In this document: in pieces, positions 50,583 to 59,903 of the stretch
Layout of the letters: the number at the start of each line of letters is the position of its first letter
Position numbering within the stretch: position 1 is the stretch's first letter
DNA from: JAENVU01 sp963801105
GTDB taxonomy: Bacteria > Actinomycetota > Acidimicrobiia > IMCC26256 > JAENVU01
Assembly (NCBI GenBank): GCA_963801105.1
Contig: CAWDDH010000003.1
Coordinates: 2,728,001 to 2,792,000 of the forward strand
Length of the DNA stretch: 64,000 nt
Direction of reading: 5' to 3'
Position numbers and translations under genes: made by a program
The notes under the pieces: model-generated
The model's database searches: none
What the model saw: the letters and a program-made list of their open reading frames with translations, nothing else
What the model was told of the DNA's origin: nothing

Positions 50583-51362
50583 TCAACTCCCGGTGTAGTG
50601 GGGCGCGCGCTCCTCGGCGCGGGCCGCGCGCAGCTCGGCCAGGTCGTCGCTCCGGCTGATGAAGGTCTGGGCGATCATCTCCTCGTCCATCGAGGACCGC
50701 AGCTCGGGCAGCGCGAGGTGGCGGATCACCGACCGGGCCATCTTCACCGACACCGCGGGTGCGGCGGCGATCTGCTCGGCCATCTCCCGTACGGTGTCGT
50801 CGAGCGCGTCCGCCGGCACGACGCGGGAGACGATGCCGTGGGCGAGCGCCTCCTCGGCGCCGAGCACGCGACCGGTGAGCACCATGTCGCTCACGAGACC
50901 GTGCCCCGCGATCTGGAACAGCGCGCCCATGCCGCCGGTGTCGGGGATGACGCCGTAGGTGAGCTCGGGAAGGCGGAAGCGGGCGCCCTCGGCGGCGACG
51001 CGGATGTCACAGAGCAGCGCCCGCTGGAAGGACCCGCCCATCGTCCAGCCCTTGTGGGCCACGATGATCGGCGCGTCGATCTCCCAGATCTGCTGGATGC
51101 CGCGGTGGCCGCGGCGCATCAGCTCGTGGTGGGTGAGTTCGACCTTGAGGTTGCCGATCGAGCTGACGTCACGGCCGGACGAGAACGACTTCCCCTCGCC
51201 CCGCCAGATGATGGCGCGGACCTCGGGGCGGCCGCGGAGCTCGGCGAACGTCGCGAAGAGCTCGGCGTCCATCTCGTCGTCGAAGGCGTTGTGGGCCTCG
51301 GGGTTGTGGTTCGTGATCGTGGCGATCGGGCCGTCGACGTCCAGGGAGATGCGGGATGGCAT
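50583..51362 (-). CDS. Enoyl-CoA hydratase/isomerase family protein
   Basis: A 259-residue crotonase-fold protein. Oxyanion-hole pieces are GEGKSFSSGRDVSS (about 56-69) and AHKGWTMGGSFQRALL; the first is atypical (SSGRD rather than AGxD). The first catalytic Glu is kept in RLPELTYGVIPDTGG, while the second position reads LVSDMVLTGR (Asp). A CAGACT box seven bases before ATG 51362 suggests leaderless transcription. With the dienoyl-CoA reductase-like SDR beside it, a role in unsaturated or odd acyl-CoA breakdown is likely but unproved. Confidence 0.85.
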   Translation of the reverse strand: MPSRISLDVDGPIATITNHNPEAHNAFDDEMDAELFATFAELRGRPEVRAIIWRGEGKSFSSGRDVSSIGNLKVELTHHELMRRGHRGIQQIWEIDAPIIVAHKGWTMGGSFQRALLCDIRVAAEGARFRLPELTYGVIPDTGGMGALFQIAGHGLVSDMVLTGRVLGAEEALAHGIVSRVVPADALDDTVREMAEQIAAAPAVSVKMARSVIRHLALPELRSSMDEEMIAQTFISRSDDLAELRAARAEERAPHYTGS

Positions 51363-51369
51363 GCCGGCG

Positions 51370-51375
51370 AGTCTG
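51370..51375 (-). promoter_or_regulatory. -10 box for leaderless enoyl-CoA hydratase gene
   Basis: On the minus strand CAGACT lies seven bases before ATG 51362. Confidence 0.4.
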
Positions 51376-51380
51376 GCAGG

Positions 51381-51845
51381 TCAGACCACGTCGGTGGGGA
51401 GGTCGCCGAGCAGGTATCGGGGGCCGGCGCCGAGACGCGCGGCGCGGTCGTCGGGGTTGTAGAGCGCGCACGCCCGCAGGGAGAGACATCCGCACCCGAT
51501 GCAGTCGGTGAGCTGGTCCCGGAGGCGCACCAGCGCGTCGATCTGCTCGTCGAGGCGGGGCCGCCAGGCGCGGGCGATGCGGTCCCAGTCGGCCTTGGTC
51601 GGCGTGCGCTCCCGGGGCAGCCCGGCGAGCGCGGCGCGGATCTCGGGCAGGCCCACGCCCACGGTCTGCGCGACCTTGATGAAGGCGAGCCGTCGGAGCA
51701 CGTCCCGGTCGTATCGGCGCTGGGACCCGGCGGTGCGGACCGAGCTGATCAGGCCCTCCCGCTCGTAGAAGCGCAGCGCGGAGTGTGCCAGCCCGGTGCG
51801 CTCGGCGACGGCGCCGATGGCGAGGAGCTCGGACTCGTGGACCAT
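51381..51845 (-). CDS. soxR: Redox-sensitive transcriptional regulator SoxR
   Basis: A MerR-family activator with a 2Fe-2S cluster, triggered by redox-active compounds or superoxide. The 154-residue protein has the MerR helix-turn-helix (GAVAERTGLAHSALRFYEREGLI, about 11-33), the dimer helix, and the cluster CIGCGCLSLRAC with Cys115, Cys118, Cys120 and Cys126, the exact SoxR spacing (E. coli 119, 122, 124, 130). It is divergent from the gene at 51927, whose promoter shows a SoxR-type box and a 19-base spacer. In actinobacteria SoxR answers endogenous redox-active metabolites rather than superoxide; that is known for Streptomyces, inferred here. Confidence 0.93.
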   Translation of the reverse strand: MVHESELLAIGAVAERTGLAHSALRFYEREGLISSVRTAGSQRRYDRDVLRRLAFIKVAQTVGVGLPEIRAALAGLPRERTPTKADWDRIARAWRPRLDEQIDALVRLRDQLTDCIGCGCLSLRACALYNPDDRAARLGAGPRYLLGDLPTDVV

Positions 51846-51888
51846 GGGCGGCCATCCTGGTCGGTGACCACTCCATCGAACCCGATGC

Positions 51889-51919
51889 TTGACCTGAAGT
51901 CAACTTCATCTCTTACGGT
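51889..51919 (+). promoter_or_regulatory. SoxR-controlled promoter with 19-bp spacer
   Basis: -35 TTGACC (51889-51894), 19-base spacer, -10 TACGGT (51914-51919), then seven bases to ATG 51927. The spacer contains the perfect inverted repeat TGAAGT-CA-ACTTCA (51895-51908), matching the centre of the SoxR box. Long spacers are the hallmark of MerR-family targets. Confidence 0.85.
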
Positions 51920-51926
51920 ACGGACC

Positions 51927-53180
51927 ATGACGACGGCTGCTTCCTCGACGCCCGTGATCGACCGCGCCCGCGCGCTGGGCCTCGACCGCCGGTCCGATAC
52001 CGAGCTGACGCGGCTCGTGGCGGACCGGATCCGGATCCCCCGCCGGGACCCGGCCGACTCGTTCGTGCTCCACAGCCCCCTCGAGCTCCTGGCGCGCGCC
52101 GCCCTGCTCCCGTGGGTCGCGCCCGAGGGCCGCGCGCGGGCCCGCCTGCGGCTCGTGAGCCTCCTGGTGCACTACGAGGATGCCGCGCCGATGGGTGCCC
52201 CGTCCCACAGGTCCGAGCCCGCCGATCCCTTCCGGACCCTGGTCGAGGCCGTCGCCGCGCGCGACCTCGACGCGGCCGACGTCGCCGCCGGGGCCTTGGC
52301 GCGCACAGTCGGCCCGGCGGAGCTGGCTCGCGTGCTCGGCCCCGCCGTGCTGCCCGCGCTCGCCGCGGCCGGTCACGCACCGATCTTCCTGTACCACCTC
52401 CCGCGGGTCGCGCCCCGCGGCGAGGCGACCCCCGAGCTGTTGCGTCCGTTGGCGCGCGAGCTCGCGCGGGCGCCGGAGCTGCGCATCGCCTGGATCGCGG
52501 ATCGGCCGCGAACCGGGGGCTCCCCGGCGGCGCTGGCCGAGGCCCTCCGCGCGGTCCCCGGCCTCGGCCTTCCGGGGAGCGCCTTCATCTACCCGCTCAT
52601 GGACCGGGTCGACGATGGTGTCGCCCCCGAACTGCTCGCCGGCGCGGCAGCGGGGGTCGATGTGCGCGCCGCCCGGGCCGTGATTCTGCGTCACGCGGCG
52701 CGGGCGATGCTCGCCGCGGACCCGGCGCACGCGCCGTACGGGTGGAGCCACTGCCTGACGATGCCCCAGGCGGCACTGGGGGTCGCGGACGCGCTCCCCG
52801 ATCCGCAGCTTGGCGTCGACGTGGCCGCGACCTACGTGGTCGGGTTCCTCGCCGGGCTCGCGTCCGGGCCGGTTCCGGAGACGGTGGAGCTTGCCGCACC
52901 CGGCGGGAGCTTCCCGGAAGCGCTGGGTGACGGCCGCGACGCAGCCGCGGGTTGGGTCCTGCACGCGCCGGACGCGTCGCTCGCCGGCGCCTGGACCGAG
53001 CTGATCACCCGCGCCTCGACGCGTCACGATGCGCACCTGGTGAAGTACACGCTCGCCTGCCTCGACGCGGCCGACGCCGATCCGGGTGCGACGCGGCTGT
53101 TCCTGGCCGCCGGGGCGGCCCTCCTGGCCCACTGGGAGGCGACGGTGGACTGGGACGACCCGTTGCGCGACGAGGGGTGA
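51927..53180 (+). CDS. SoxR-controlled protein of unknown function (417 aa)
   Basis: Not firmly recognised. It is helical, Ala/Leu/Pro-rich and without signal peptide; HAPIFLYHLPRVAP (about 151-164) and DAHLVKYTLACLDAADADPGATRLF (about 372-396) are striking His-bearing segments. I see a faint resemblance to questin-oxidase-like (DUF4243) proteins in the C-terminal His/Lys region, but would not name it so. As the leaderless direct target of a SoxR promoter it probably acts on a redox-active aromatic metabolite, for example by oxidation or protection. The frame ends 61 bases before the alkylsulfatase-like gene. Confidence 0.7.
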   Translation: MTTAASSTPVIDRARALGLDRRSDTELTRLVADRIRIPRRDPADSFVLHSPLELLARAALLPWVAPEGRARARLRLVSLLVHYEDAAPMGAPSHRSEPADPFRTLVEAVAARDLDAADVAAGALARTVGPAELARVLGPAVLPALAAAGHAPIFLYHLPRVAPRGEATPELLRPLARELARAPELRIAWIADRPRTGGSPAALAEALRAVPGLGLPGSAFIYPLMDRVDDGVAPELLAGAAAGVDVRAARAVILRHAARAMLAADPAHAPYGWSHCLTMPQAALGVADALPDPQLGVDVAATYVVGFLAGLASGPVPETVELAAPGGSFPEALGDGRDAAAGWVLHAPDASLAGAWTELITRASTRHDAHLVKYTLACLDAADADPGATRLFLAAGAALLAHWEATVDWDDPLRDEG

Positions 53181-53241
53181 CGAGCCCGCTCGCGGGCGCG
53201 GCCGAGCACGATCGGCCGGCGGCAGGCCAAGATGGCGGGTC

Positions 53242-55137
53242 ATGACCGGCGACACCGACCGCAAGCCACCGACGGCGACGACGGCCGCCGCGAACGCCGC
53301 GGTCGCGGTCCCCGACGACCCGCAGGACTTCGCCGACGCCACGCGGGGCCGCCTCGCGCCGCTCCCGGGGCCCGTGGGCCATCCCACCTTCGGGCACGCG
53401 GTCTGGGATCCGGCGGACTGGGAGTTCCTCGACGCCCCGGCGCCCGACTCGGTGAACCCGAGTCTCTGGCGCCAGGCGCAGCTCAACGCCGTCCACGGCC
53501 TCTTCGAGGTCGCCGAGGGCGTCTACCAGGTCCGGGGCATCGACCTGTCGAACGTCACGTTCATCGCGGGCGACACCGGTTGGATCGTGATCGACCCGCT
53601 CACCACGACCGAGACCGCGGCCGCGGCGCTGGACCTGCTCCACGCGCACTTCCCGACGCGGTCGGTGGTCGCCGTCCTCTATACCCACAGCCACATCGAC
53701 CACTTCGGCGGTGTGCGGGGCGTGACGACGGACGAGGCCGTCGCGTCGGGTGAGGTCGCGATCGTGGCGCCGGTCGGCTTTCTCGAGGCCGCGATCTCGG
53801 AGAACGTGGTCGCCGGGCCGGCGATGACCCGCCGGGCGTCGTACATGTACGGCCGCCTCCTGCCGGTCGACCCGCTCGGGCACGTGGACTGCGGTCTCGG
53901 GAAGGCCATCCCGCTGCTCGGGACCTCGGGTCTCATCGCTCCGACCGATGAGATCACCACGACCGGCGAGGAGCGCGTGATCGACGGGGTGCGCCTGCGG
54001 TTCCAGTACACGCCCGACACCGAGGCGCCGGCCGAGATGAACATCTTCCTGCCGGATCGTCGCCTCCTCTGCATGGCCGAGAACTGCAGTTCCACGCTGC
54101 ACAACATCTATACGCCGCGCGGCGCGCAGATCCGGGACTCTCTCGCGTGGAGCAAGTACCTCAACGAGTCGATCGAGTTGTTCGCGGGCGAGACCGACAT
54201 CGTGTTCATGAGCCATCACTGGCCGCGGTTCGGTCCGGAGTCCGTACGGCGGTTCATGGAGGAGCAGCGCGACACCTACCGTTGGATCCACGACGAGACG
54301 ATGCGCCTGGCCAACCACGGTCACACGTCGGCCGAGATCGCCGAGCAGCTCGGCCCGCCGCCGGGCCTCGAGAACCGCGCCCACGTGCGCGGGTACTACG
54401 GAACGCTGAACCACAACGCCAAGGCCGTGTACCAGCGGTACCTGGGTTGGTTCGACGCCAACCCCGCGCACCTGCACCCGCTGCCGCCGGAGGAGTCGGC
54501 CGCGAGGTACGTCGAGTTCATGGGCGGCGTCGACGCGGTGCTGGAGAAAGCCCGGGCGTCCATCGACGCCGGCGACTACCGCTGGGCGGCCCAGGTCCTC
54601 GACCACGTGATCTTCGCCGCGCCCGACCGTCGCGACGCACACCTGCTCCAGGCCGACGTGCTCGAGCAGCTGGGGTACCGGGCCGAGTCGGGCCCGTGGC
54701 GGGACTTCTACCTCACGGGCGCGCAGGAGCTGCGCTTCGGCGCCGCGAACCTGCAGGGCGTGTCGACAGCGAGCATCGACGTGCTGCGATCGATGACGGT
54801 GGAGATGCTCGTGGACCTGCTCGGCGTCCGGCTCGACGGCCGCCGGCTCGCCGGGCGCGCGTTCACCCTCAACCTCTCGGTCCCGGATGACGACGTGCGC
54901 GGGGTCATCGGGCTCGCCCACGGGGCGCTGCGCTTCAGCACCGGCCGGCAGGACGCCGACGCGGTGGCCGCGCTCTCGATGAGCCACCTCGGCCTCGCCC
55001 GGCTCGCGAGCGGGCAGACCACCCGCGCCGAGCTGGCCGAGCCCGACCTGCGGATCGACGGAGACGAGACGGTCGTGGACGAGCTGCTCGACTGCTGCGA
55101 CCGCTTCGACGCCAGTTTCACCATCGTCCTGCCCTGA
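53242..55137 (+). CDS. Alkylsulfatase-like metallo-beta-lactamase-fold enzyme
   Basis: A 631-residue SdsA1/BDS1-like enzyme that cleaves primary or secondary alkyl sulfates. The N-terminal MBL domain has THSHIDHFGG (148-157, ligands His149, His151, Asp153, His154), further ligands in CMAENCSSTLHN and SHHWPRFG; the middle dimerisation part follows, and the C-terminal 110 residues look like the SCP2-type domain of SdsA1. Bacteria use it to free alcohols from sulfate esters for growth. No signal peptide is seen. ATG 53242 was chosen over GTG/ATG alternatives close by. Six bases later begins the frameshifted aminotransferase. Confidence 0.9.
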   Translation: MTGDTDRKPPTATTAAANAAVAVPDDPQDFADATRGRLAPLPGPVGHPTFGHAVWDPADWEFLDAPAPDSVNPSLWRQAQLNAVHGLFEVAEGVYQVRGIDLSNVTFIAGDTGWIVIDPLTTTETAAAALDLLHAHFPTRSVVAVLYTHSHIDHFGGVRGVTTDEAVASGEVAIVAPVGFLEAAISENVVAGPAMTRRASYMYGRLLPVDPLGHVDCGLGKAIPLLGTSGLIAPTDEITTTGEERVIDGVRLRFQYTPDTEAPAEMNIFLPDRRLLCMAENCSSTLHNIYTPRGAQIRDSLAWSKYLNESIELFAGETDIVFMSHHWPRFGPESVRRFMEEQRDTYRWIHDETMRLANHGHTSAEIAEQLGPPPGLENRAHVRGYYGTLNHNAKAVYQRYLGWFDANPAHLHPLPPEESAARYVEFMGGVDAVLEKARASIDAGDYRWAAQVLDHVIFAAPDRRDAHLLQADVLEQLGYRAESGPWRDFYLTGAQELRFGAANLQGVSTASIDVLRSMTVEMLVDLLGVRLDGRRLAGRAFTLNLSVPDDDVRGVIGLAHGALRFSTGRQDADAVAALSMSHLGLARLASGQTTRAELAEPDLRIDGDETVVDELLDCCDRFDASFTIVLP

Positions 55138-55143
55138 CGCGCC

Positions 55144-56525
55144 ATGACGCCGGCCCGCACCCCCGCCGCGTCCGCCGCGCTCGACGGCCTCATGGCGCGC
55201 GAGCAGGAGCGCTTCGCGGCCACCCATGCCGCGTCGCTCGAGTGCGCCGACCGCGCCGGGCGAAGCTTGCTGGGCGGCGTCCCGATGAACTGGATGCGAC
55301 GCTGGCCGGGCGCGTTTCCCGTCTTCGCCCGCGAGGCCTCGGGCGCGACGGTGGTCGACGTCGACGGGAACACCTACGACGACCTGTGCCTGGGCGACAC
55401 CGGCGCGATGTCCGGGCACTCCCCCGTCCCGACGGCGCGGGCGATCGAGGCCCGCGCCGCCCACGGCCTGACGATGATGCTGCCGACCGAGGATGCGGTC
55501 TGGGTGGGCGAGGAGCTGGCCCGCCGCTTCGGGCTCCCGATATGGCAGATCGCGCTCGACGGCCACCGATGCGAACCGCTTCGCGCTCCGGATCGCCCGG
55601 GCGGTGACCGGCCGGCCCGTCATCGTGTGCTTCGACTGGTGCTACCACGGGTCGGTCGACGAGACGCTGGCCGTCCGGACGGACGGGCGGACAGTCGCGC
55701 GGCCGGGCAACGTCGGGCCGCCGGTGCATCCGGGGATCACGACGCGCGTGGTCGAGTGGAACGACGTCGACGGCCTGCGGGCCGCGCTCGCCCCGGGAGA
55801 CGTGGCGGTGGTGATCGCCGAGCCCGCGCTCACCAACATCGGGATCGTCCTTCCGGAGGCGGGTTTCCACGACGCGCTGCGGGCCACCACGCGCGACCAC
55901 GACACGCTCCTGGCGATCGACGAGACCCACACGATCTGCGCCGGACCGGGTGGTGCGACCGCGGCCTGGGGACTGGAGCCGGATCTCCTGACGATCGGGA
56001 AGTCCATCGGCGGGGGGATCCCGGCCGCGGCCTACGGCATGACGAGCGCCGTCGCCGACCAGGCCGCGCGCGCGGTGACCGAGTCCCCCCAGGCCGACGT
56101 GAGCGGCATCGGGGGGACCCTCTCGGGCAACGCGCTCCACACTGGCGGCGATCCGCGCGACCCTGGGCGAGGTGCTGACCGAGGAGGCCTTCGCGCCCAT
56201 GGAGATGCTCGCGGTTCGTTGGACCGCCGGGGTGCAGGCCACCATCGACCGGCATGCGCTGCCGTGGCACGTACACCGCCTCGGCGCTCGCGCGGAGTAC
56301 TGGTTCTGCCCTCCGCCCCGGACGGGGGCGGCCGCGGCTGTCGCGGTCGACCCGGCGCTCGAGGCGTACCTGCACCTGGTGTGCCTCAACCGCGGGATCC
56401 TGATGACCCCCTTCCACAACATGGCGCTGATGTCCCCCGCGACGACCGAGGCGATGGTCGACCATCACACCGAGGTGTTCGCGACGGCCGTGGCGGCGCT
56501 CGTCGAGTGCGGAGCGGTCCCGTGA
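55144..56525 (+). pseudogene. Class III aminotransferase with two +1 frameshifts
   Basis: A PLP enzyme similar to glutamate-1-semialdehyde aminomutase and omega-transaminases. The frame from ATG 55144 is good to WQIAL, where one extra base near 55558 shifts it (the expected TATDANRFALRIARAV is in the next frame); this second frame holds the Asp of LLAIDETHTICAGPGG and the PLP Lys in LTIGKSIGGGIPAA. A second extra base near 56138 (after SGNAL) puts LAAIRATLGEVLTEEAF in a third frame through the stop at 56525. Total length is 3n+2; restored length is 459 residues. It overlaps the next gene's GTG by four bases. Real decay or contig error. Confidence 0.83.
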
Positions 56526-57796
56526 GCGCGCCCTCCGGCCGGCTCGTCGTCGACGCCGGGAGTCCCGACGAGGCCGTACGTGACGCGGTGGCGGCCTGGG
56601 TGCGCGCCGAGATCCCGCCGGCATGGCGGGAGGCGGCGGCCGCCGGACGGACGGCGATTCGCGCGGTCCGCAGTCGCGCCGACTACGAGGCCTGGTACCC
56701 GACCTTCGCGGCGAGCGGCCTCGTAGCCGCGACCTGGCCGGTCGAGTACGGCGGCCTGGGCCTGACGCCGGCCCAGGCGCGTGTGGCGGAGGAGGAACTC
56801 GCGCCGTACAACCTCGGTCGCCTCAACCCGCTCGGGCTCAACAGCGCGGCGCCGGCCCTGTTCGCCCACGGAACCGACGAGCAACGGGCCCGCTTCCTCC
56901 CTCCGATCGTCGCCAACACCGAGCGCTGGTGCCAACTCCTCAGTGAGCCCGGCGCGGGTTCGGACCTCGCGTCCCTCGCCACGCGCGCGGTGCGCGACGG
57001 CGACGAGTGGGTCCTCGACGGGCAGAAGGTGTGGACGACCTGGGCCCACGTCTCGGACTTCGCGATCTGCCTCGCCCGCACCGACCCGTCGGTGCCGAAA
57101 CGGCGCGGCCTGACCTACTTCGTGGTCGAGCTGCGCGCCCCTGGCGTCACCGTCCGCCCGCTCCGCCACCTCGGGGGCGAGGTCGACTTCAACGAGGTGT
57201 TCCTCGACGGGGTGCGGGTGCCAGACGACCGCCGAATCGGTGCGCCCGGCGAGGGCTGGCGGGTGGCCGGCGCCACGCTCGCGGGTGAGCGGCAGATGGT
57301 GTCGGGCTCCGGGTCGGGCGGTGTCGACCGGATCGGCGGCGCGGGCATCGAGCGCGTGCTCCGTCGCGCGCGCGAGTTGGGCCAGGATCGCCACCCGGTG
57401 GTCCGCCAGCGCCTCGCCGCCCTCTACACCGAGGAGCGGATCCGGGGCTGGACGAACCAGCGGGTGCGGGCGGCCGTCCAGGCCGGGGGGACGCCGGGGC
57501 CCGCGGCCTCCATCGGGAAGGTGCATCAGGGCCGGCTCAACCAGGCGCTGCAGCTCCTCGCGGTCGATCTGCTGGGGGCCGACGCGTGCGCATGGGCGGT
57601 CGGTGATCCGTCGCTCGACGCGTGGGTCGAGGCGATGCCCTACGAGGTCGCGGGAATGCTGCGCAGTCGCGCCAACACGATCGAGGGCGGGACCACCGAA
57701 GTGAACCTCAACGTCCTCGGAGAGAAGGTGCTCGGACTCCCCCGCGAGCCCGATCCGTACCGGGACGCGGCCTGGGAGGCGGTGCCACGCTCGTGA
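56522..57796 (+). CDS. Acyl-CoA dehydrogenase
   Basis: A 424-residue FAD enzyme. The core has CQLLSEPGAGSDLASLATRA (about 140-160), WVLDGQKVWTTWAHVSD, and EVDFNEVFLDGVRVPDDRRIG, ending with TIEGGTTEVNLNVLGEKVLGLPREP. Compared with short-chain enzymes the C-terminal helices are long, similar to FadE-like sterol/aromatic-side-chain dehydrogenases. GTG 56522 overlaps the aminotransferase stop, and its end overlaps the acyl-CoA ligase start (GTGA). Substrate unknown, but set by the operon. Confidence 0.9.
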   Translation: MSAPSGRLVVDAGSPDEAVRDAVAAWVRAEIPPAWREAAAAGRTAIRAVRSRADYEAWYPTFAASGLVAATWPVEYGGLGLTPAQARVAEEELAPYNLGRLNPLGLNSAAPALFAHGTDEQRARFLPPIVANTERWCQLLSEPGAGSDLASLATRAVRDGDEWVLDGQKVWTTWAHVSDFAICLARTDPSVPKRRGLTYFVVELRAPGVTVRPLRHLGGEVDFNEVFLDGVRVPDDRRIGAPGEGWRVAGATLAGERQMVSGSGSGGVDRIGGAGIERVLRRARELGQDRHPVVRQRLAALYTEERIRGWTNQRVRAAVQAGGTPGPAASIGKVHQGRLNQALQLLAVDLLGADACAWAVGDPSLDAWVEAMPYEVAGMLRSRANTIEGGTTEVNLNVLGEKVLGLPREPDPYRDAAWEAVPRS

Positions 57797-59220
57797 CCAC
57801 GACGCTCGGTGCGCTCCTCGACGAGCATCCGGCCGCGACCGACGAGCTCCTGCTCGCCGACGACGACACCGAGCTCACCTCGGGCGAGGTCGCCGCGGCG
57901 GTGGCCGCGCGTGCGGCCGAGCTGGCGGCGGCGGGGGTCGGCGCCGGCGATTCGGTCGCGATCGTCCTGCCCAACCGGGTCGCGTTCGTGGTCGCCATGT
58001 TCGCGATCTGGCGCGTGGGGGCTGTGATGGTCCCGATCAACGTCCGGGCCCCGCGTCCCGAGCAGGAGGAGCTGCTCGACGCCGCGGGCGCCGGCGCCGT
58101 GATCGATGACGACGGCGTCGTCGTCCGACCGGGCAACCGGCCCCCGAGCGAACCGGGCGTCGCGTTCATCACCTGGACCTCGGGAACGACGGGACGACCC
58201 CGACCGATCCGGCATGGTCACACGGAGTACCTCGAGCTGCTCGATCGGGTGCTCGCGCCCCTGCGGAGCGGCACGACCTCGGAGCCGGCGAGCGCCCCCA
58301 CGCCGAATCTCGTCCCGGTCGCGCTCGCGCTCAACGCGGGGATCTACAACGTGCTGTTCGGGCTGCGCGCCGGTGCACCGGTCGTGATCCTGGACCGCTT
58401 CGACCCTTCCCGCTTCGCGTCGGTGGTCGCCCGCTACCGCATCCGGTCCACCGTGCTGCCGCCCGCCGCGATGACGATGCTCAACGAGTCCGATGTGGCC
58501 GACCTCGCGCCGCTGCGGTACGTCCGCAGCATCACCGCGCCGCTGTCGCCGTTGCAGGCCGTCCGCTTCCGAGAGCGGTTCGGCGTCGTCGTCCTGAACG
58601 GGTACGGGCAGGCCGAGATCGGTGAGGTGATCGGCTGGACCGCGCGTGACGCTCGTGAGCACCCCGAGAAGCTGGGCGCGGTCGGCCGGCCCCACCCGGG
58701 GGTCGCGGTCCGCGTCGTGCCGCTCGACCCGGATCCGGACCACCCGTCGGGCGTCGGCTCGGGCCCGGTCGGGCGGCTGTGGGTGCGCCCGCCGCGCCGC
58801 GCGCTGGGAGAGGGGGGAGACGATGCCCTCGCCGCCCGGATCGACGCCGACGGGTACGTCGACACCGGCGATCTGGCCCGGATCGACGCGGACGGCTTCG
58901 TCTGGCTGGAGGGCCGCGCCGGCGAGGTCATCAACCGCGGAGGCAACAAGGTCTTCCCGGAGGCGGTCGAGGACGTGCTGCGCCTTCATCCCGGTGTCCG
59001 CGACGTCGCCGTCGCGGGCCGGCCCGACGACCGCCTGGGTGAGGTGCCGGTCGCGTACATCGTCGCCGATGCGCCGCTCGACGCGGCCGAGCTGGCGGAA
59101 TGGTGCCGGGAGCGGTTGGTGCCCTACAAGGTCCCCGTGCAGTTCGAGCCGGTCGCGCACATCCCTCGCAACGAGATCGGCAAGGTCCTGCGCCGCGAGC
59201 TCGGGGTGGACCGGCCGTGA
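57793..59220 (+). CDS. AMP-dependent acyl-CoA synthetase
   Basis: A 475-residue ANL ligase, activating an acid to CoA ester. The P-loop is WTSGTTGRPRPIRHGH (about 125-140; Pro-Arg-Pro in place of Pro-Lys-Gly), then NGYGQAEIGEVIG, YVDTGDLARIDADGFVWLEGRAGEVINRGGNKV and the C-terminal catalytic Lys in PRNEIGKVLRRELG. The shorter N-domain separates it from the ligase at 46694. Both ends overlap neighbouring genes by four bases, so it is translated with the operon. Confidence 0.9.
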   Translation: MTTTLGALLDEHPAATDELLLADDDTELTSGEVAAAVAARAAELAAAGVGAGDSVAIVLPNRVAFVVAMFAIWRVGAVMVPINVRAPRPEQEELLDAAGAGAVIDDDGVVVRPGNRPPSEPGVAFITWTSGTTGRPRPIRHGHTEYLELLDRVLAPLRSGTTSEPASAPTPNLVPVALALNAGIYNVLFGLRAGAPVVILDRFDPSRFASVVARYRIRSTVLPPAAMTMLNESDVADLAPLRYVRSITAPLSPLQAVRFRERFGVVVLNGYGQAEIGEVIGWTARDAREHPEKLGAVGRPHPGVAVRVVPLDPDPDHPSGVGSGPVGRLWVRPPRRALGEGGDDALAARIDADGYVDTGDLARIDADGFVWLEGRAGEVINRGGNKVFPEAVEDVLRLHPGVRDVAVAGRPDDRLGEVPVAYIVADAPLDAAELAEWCRERLVPYKVPVQFEPVAHIPRNEIGKVLRRELGVDRP

Positions 59221-59903
59221 GCTACGAGACCCTGGTCCTCGACCGGTCCGGGCCGGTGGGCTGGCTCGTCTTCGACCGGCCCGAGGCGGGAAACGCGATG
59301 GACGCGACGATGCTCGCGGAGCTGGAACGGGCCTGGCGCGAGCTCGACGCGGACCCGGGTGTGCGGGTGATCGTCAACACGGGCAACGGCCCCGCGTTCC
59401 AGACCGGGCTCGACGTGCGCCAGCTCGCCCGGGACCCCGACGCGCTGCGCGAGCAGTCCCGCCGCACCCGGGACTCCGCGTTGGCGCTCACCGGCTGGCA
59501 CAACGGCATCGGGACGCCGGTGATCGCCGCGGTGAACGGGGTGTGCGCCGGTGGCGGGCTGCACTTCGTGGCGGATGCCGACATCGTGATCGCCGCGCCG
59601 GACGCGACGTTCCTCGATCCCCACGTGTCGATCGGCCAGGTCAGCGCGCTGGAGACGATCGCGCTCGCCAAGCGCGCCCCGATGGAGGCGATCAGCCGGC
59701 TCGCGCTCGTGGGCCGGCACGAGCGGATCGACGCCGCGCGCGCCCGGCAGCTCGGGATCCTCTCGGAGATCGTGGCGACCGCTGCCGATCTGCGGCCGCG
59801 CGCGCAGGAGCTGGCCGAGCAGATCGCGCAGTACCCCGCGGCACGGCTCGTCGCCCTCAAGCGCGCGTTGTGGTCCGCTCTCGAGACCCCGGAGGCATCG
59901 TGA
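59217..59903 (+). CDS. Enoyl-CoA hydratase-like protein (copy 1)
   Basis: A 228-residue crotonase-fold protein, short because it ends soon after the hydratase core. Oxyanion-hole parts are NTGNGPAFQTGLDVRQ (about 53-68) and AVNGVCAGGGLHFV. The first catalytic Glu is replaced (LDPHVSIG, His), the second kept (APMEAISRLALVG). It is about half identical to the next gene by eye (shared GPVGWL, TGNGxAFQTGxDV, DPHVSxGQV), so the two are a tandem duplicate. GTG 59217 overlaps the ligase stop. Confidence 0.85.
   Translation: MSYETLVLDRSGPVGWLVFDRPEAGNAMDATMLAELERAWRELDADPGVRVIVNTGNGPAFQTGLDVRQLARDPDALREQSRRTRDSALALTGWHNGIGTPVIAAVNGVCAGGGLHFVADADIVIAAPDATFLDPHVSIGQVSALETIALAKRAPMEAISRLALVGRHERIDAARARQLGILSEIVATAADLRPRAQELAEQIAQYPAARLVALKRALWSALETPEAS

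Noticed and set aside
49269..51909. Start of a 1303-residue plus-strand open frame
   Set aside because: The part before 51927 is antisense to the SDR, hydratase and SoxR genes; the real gene starts at ATG 51927 after the SoxR promoter.
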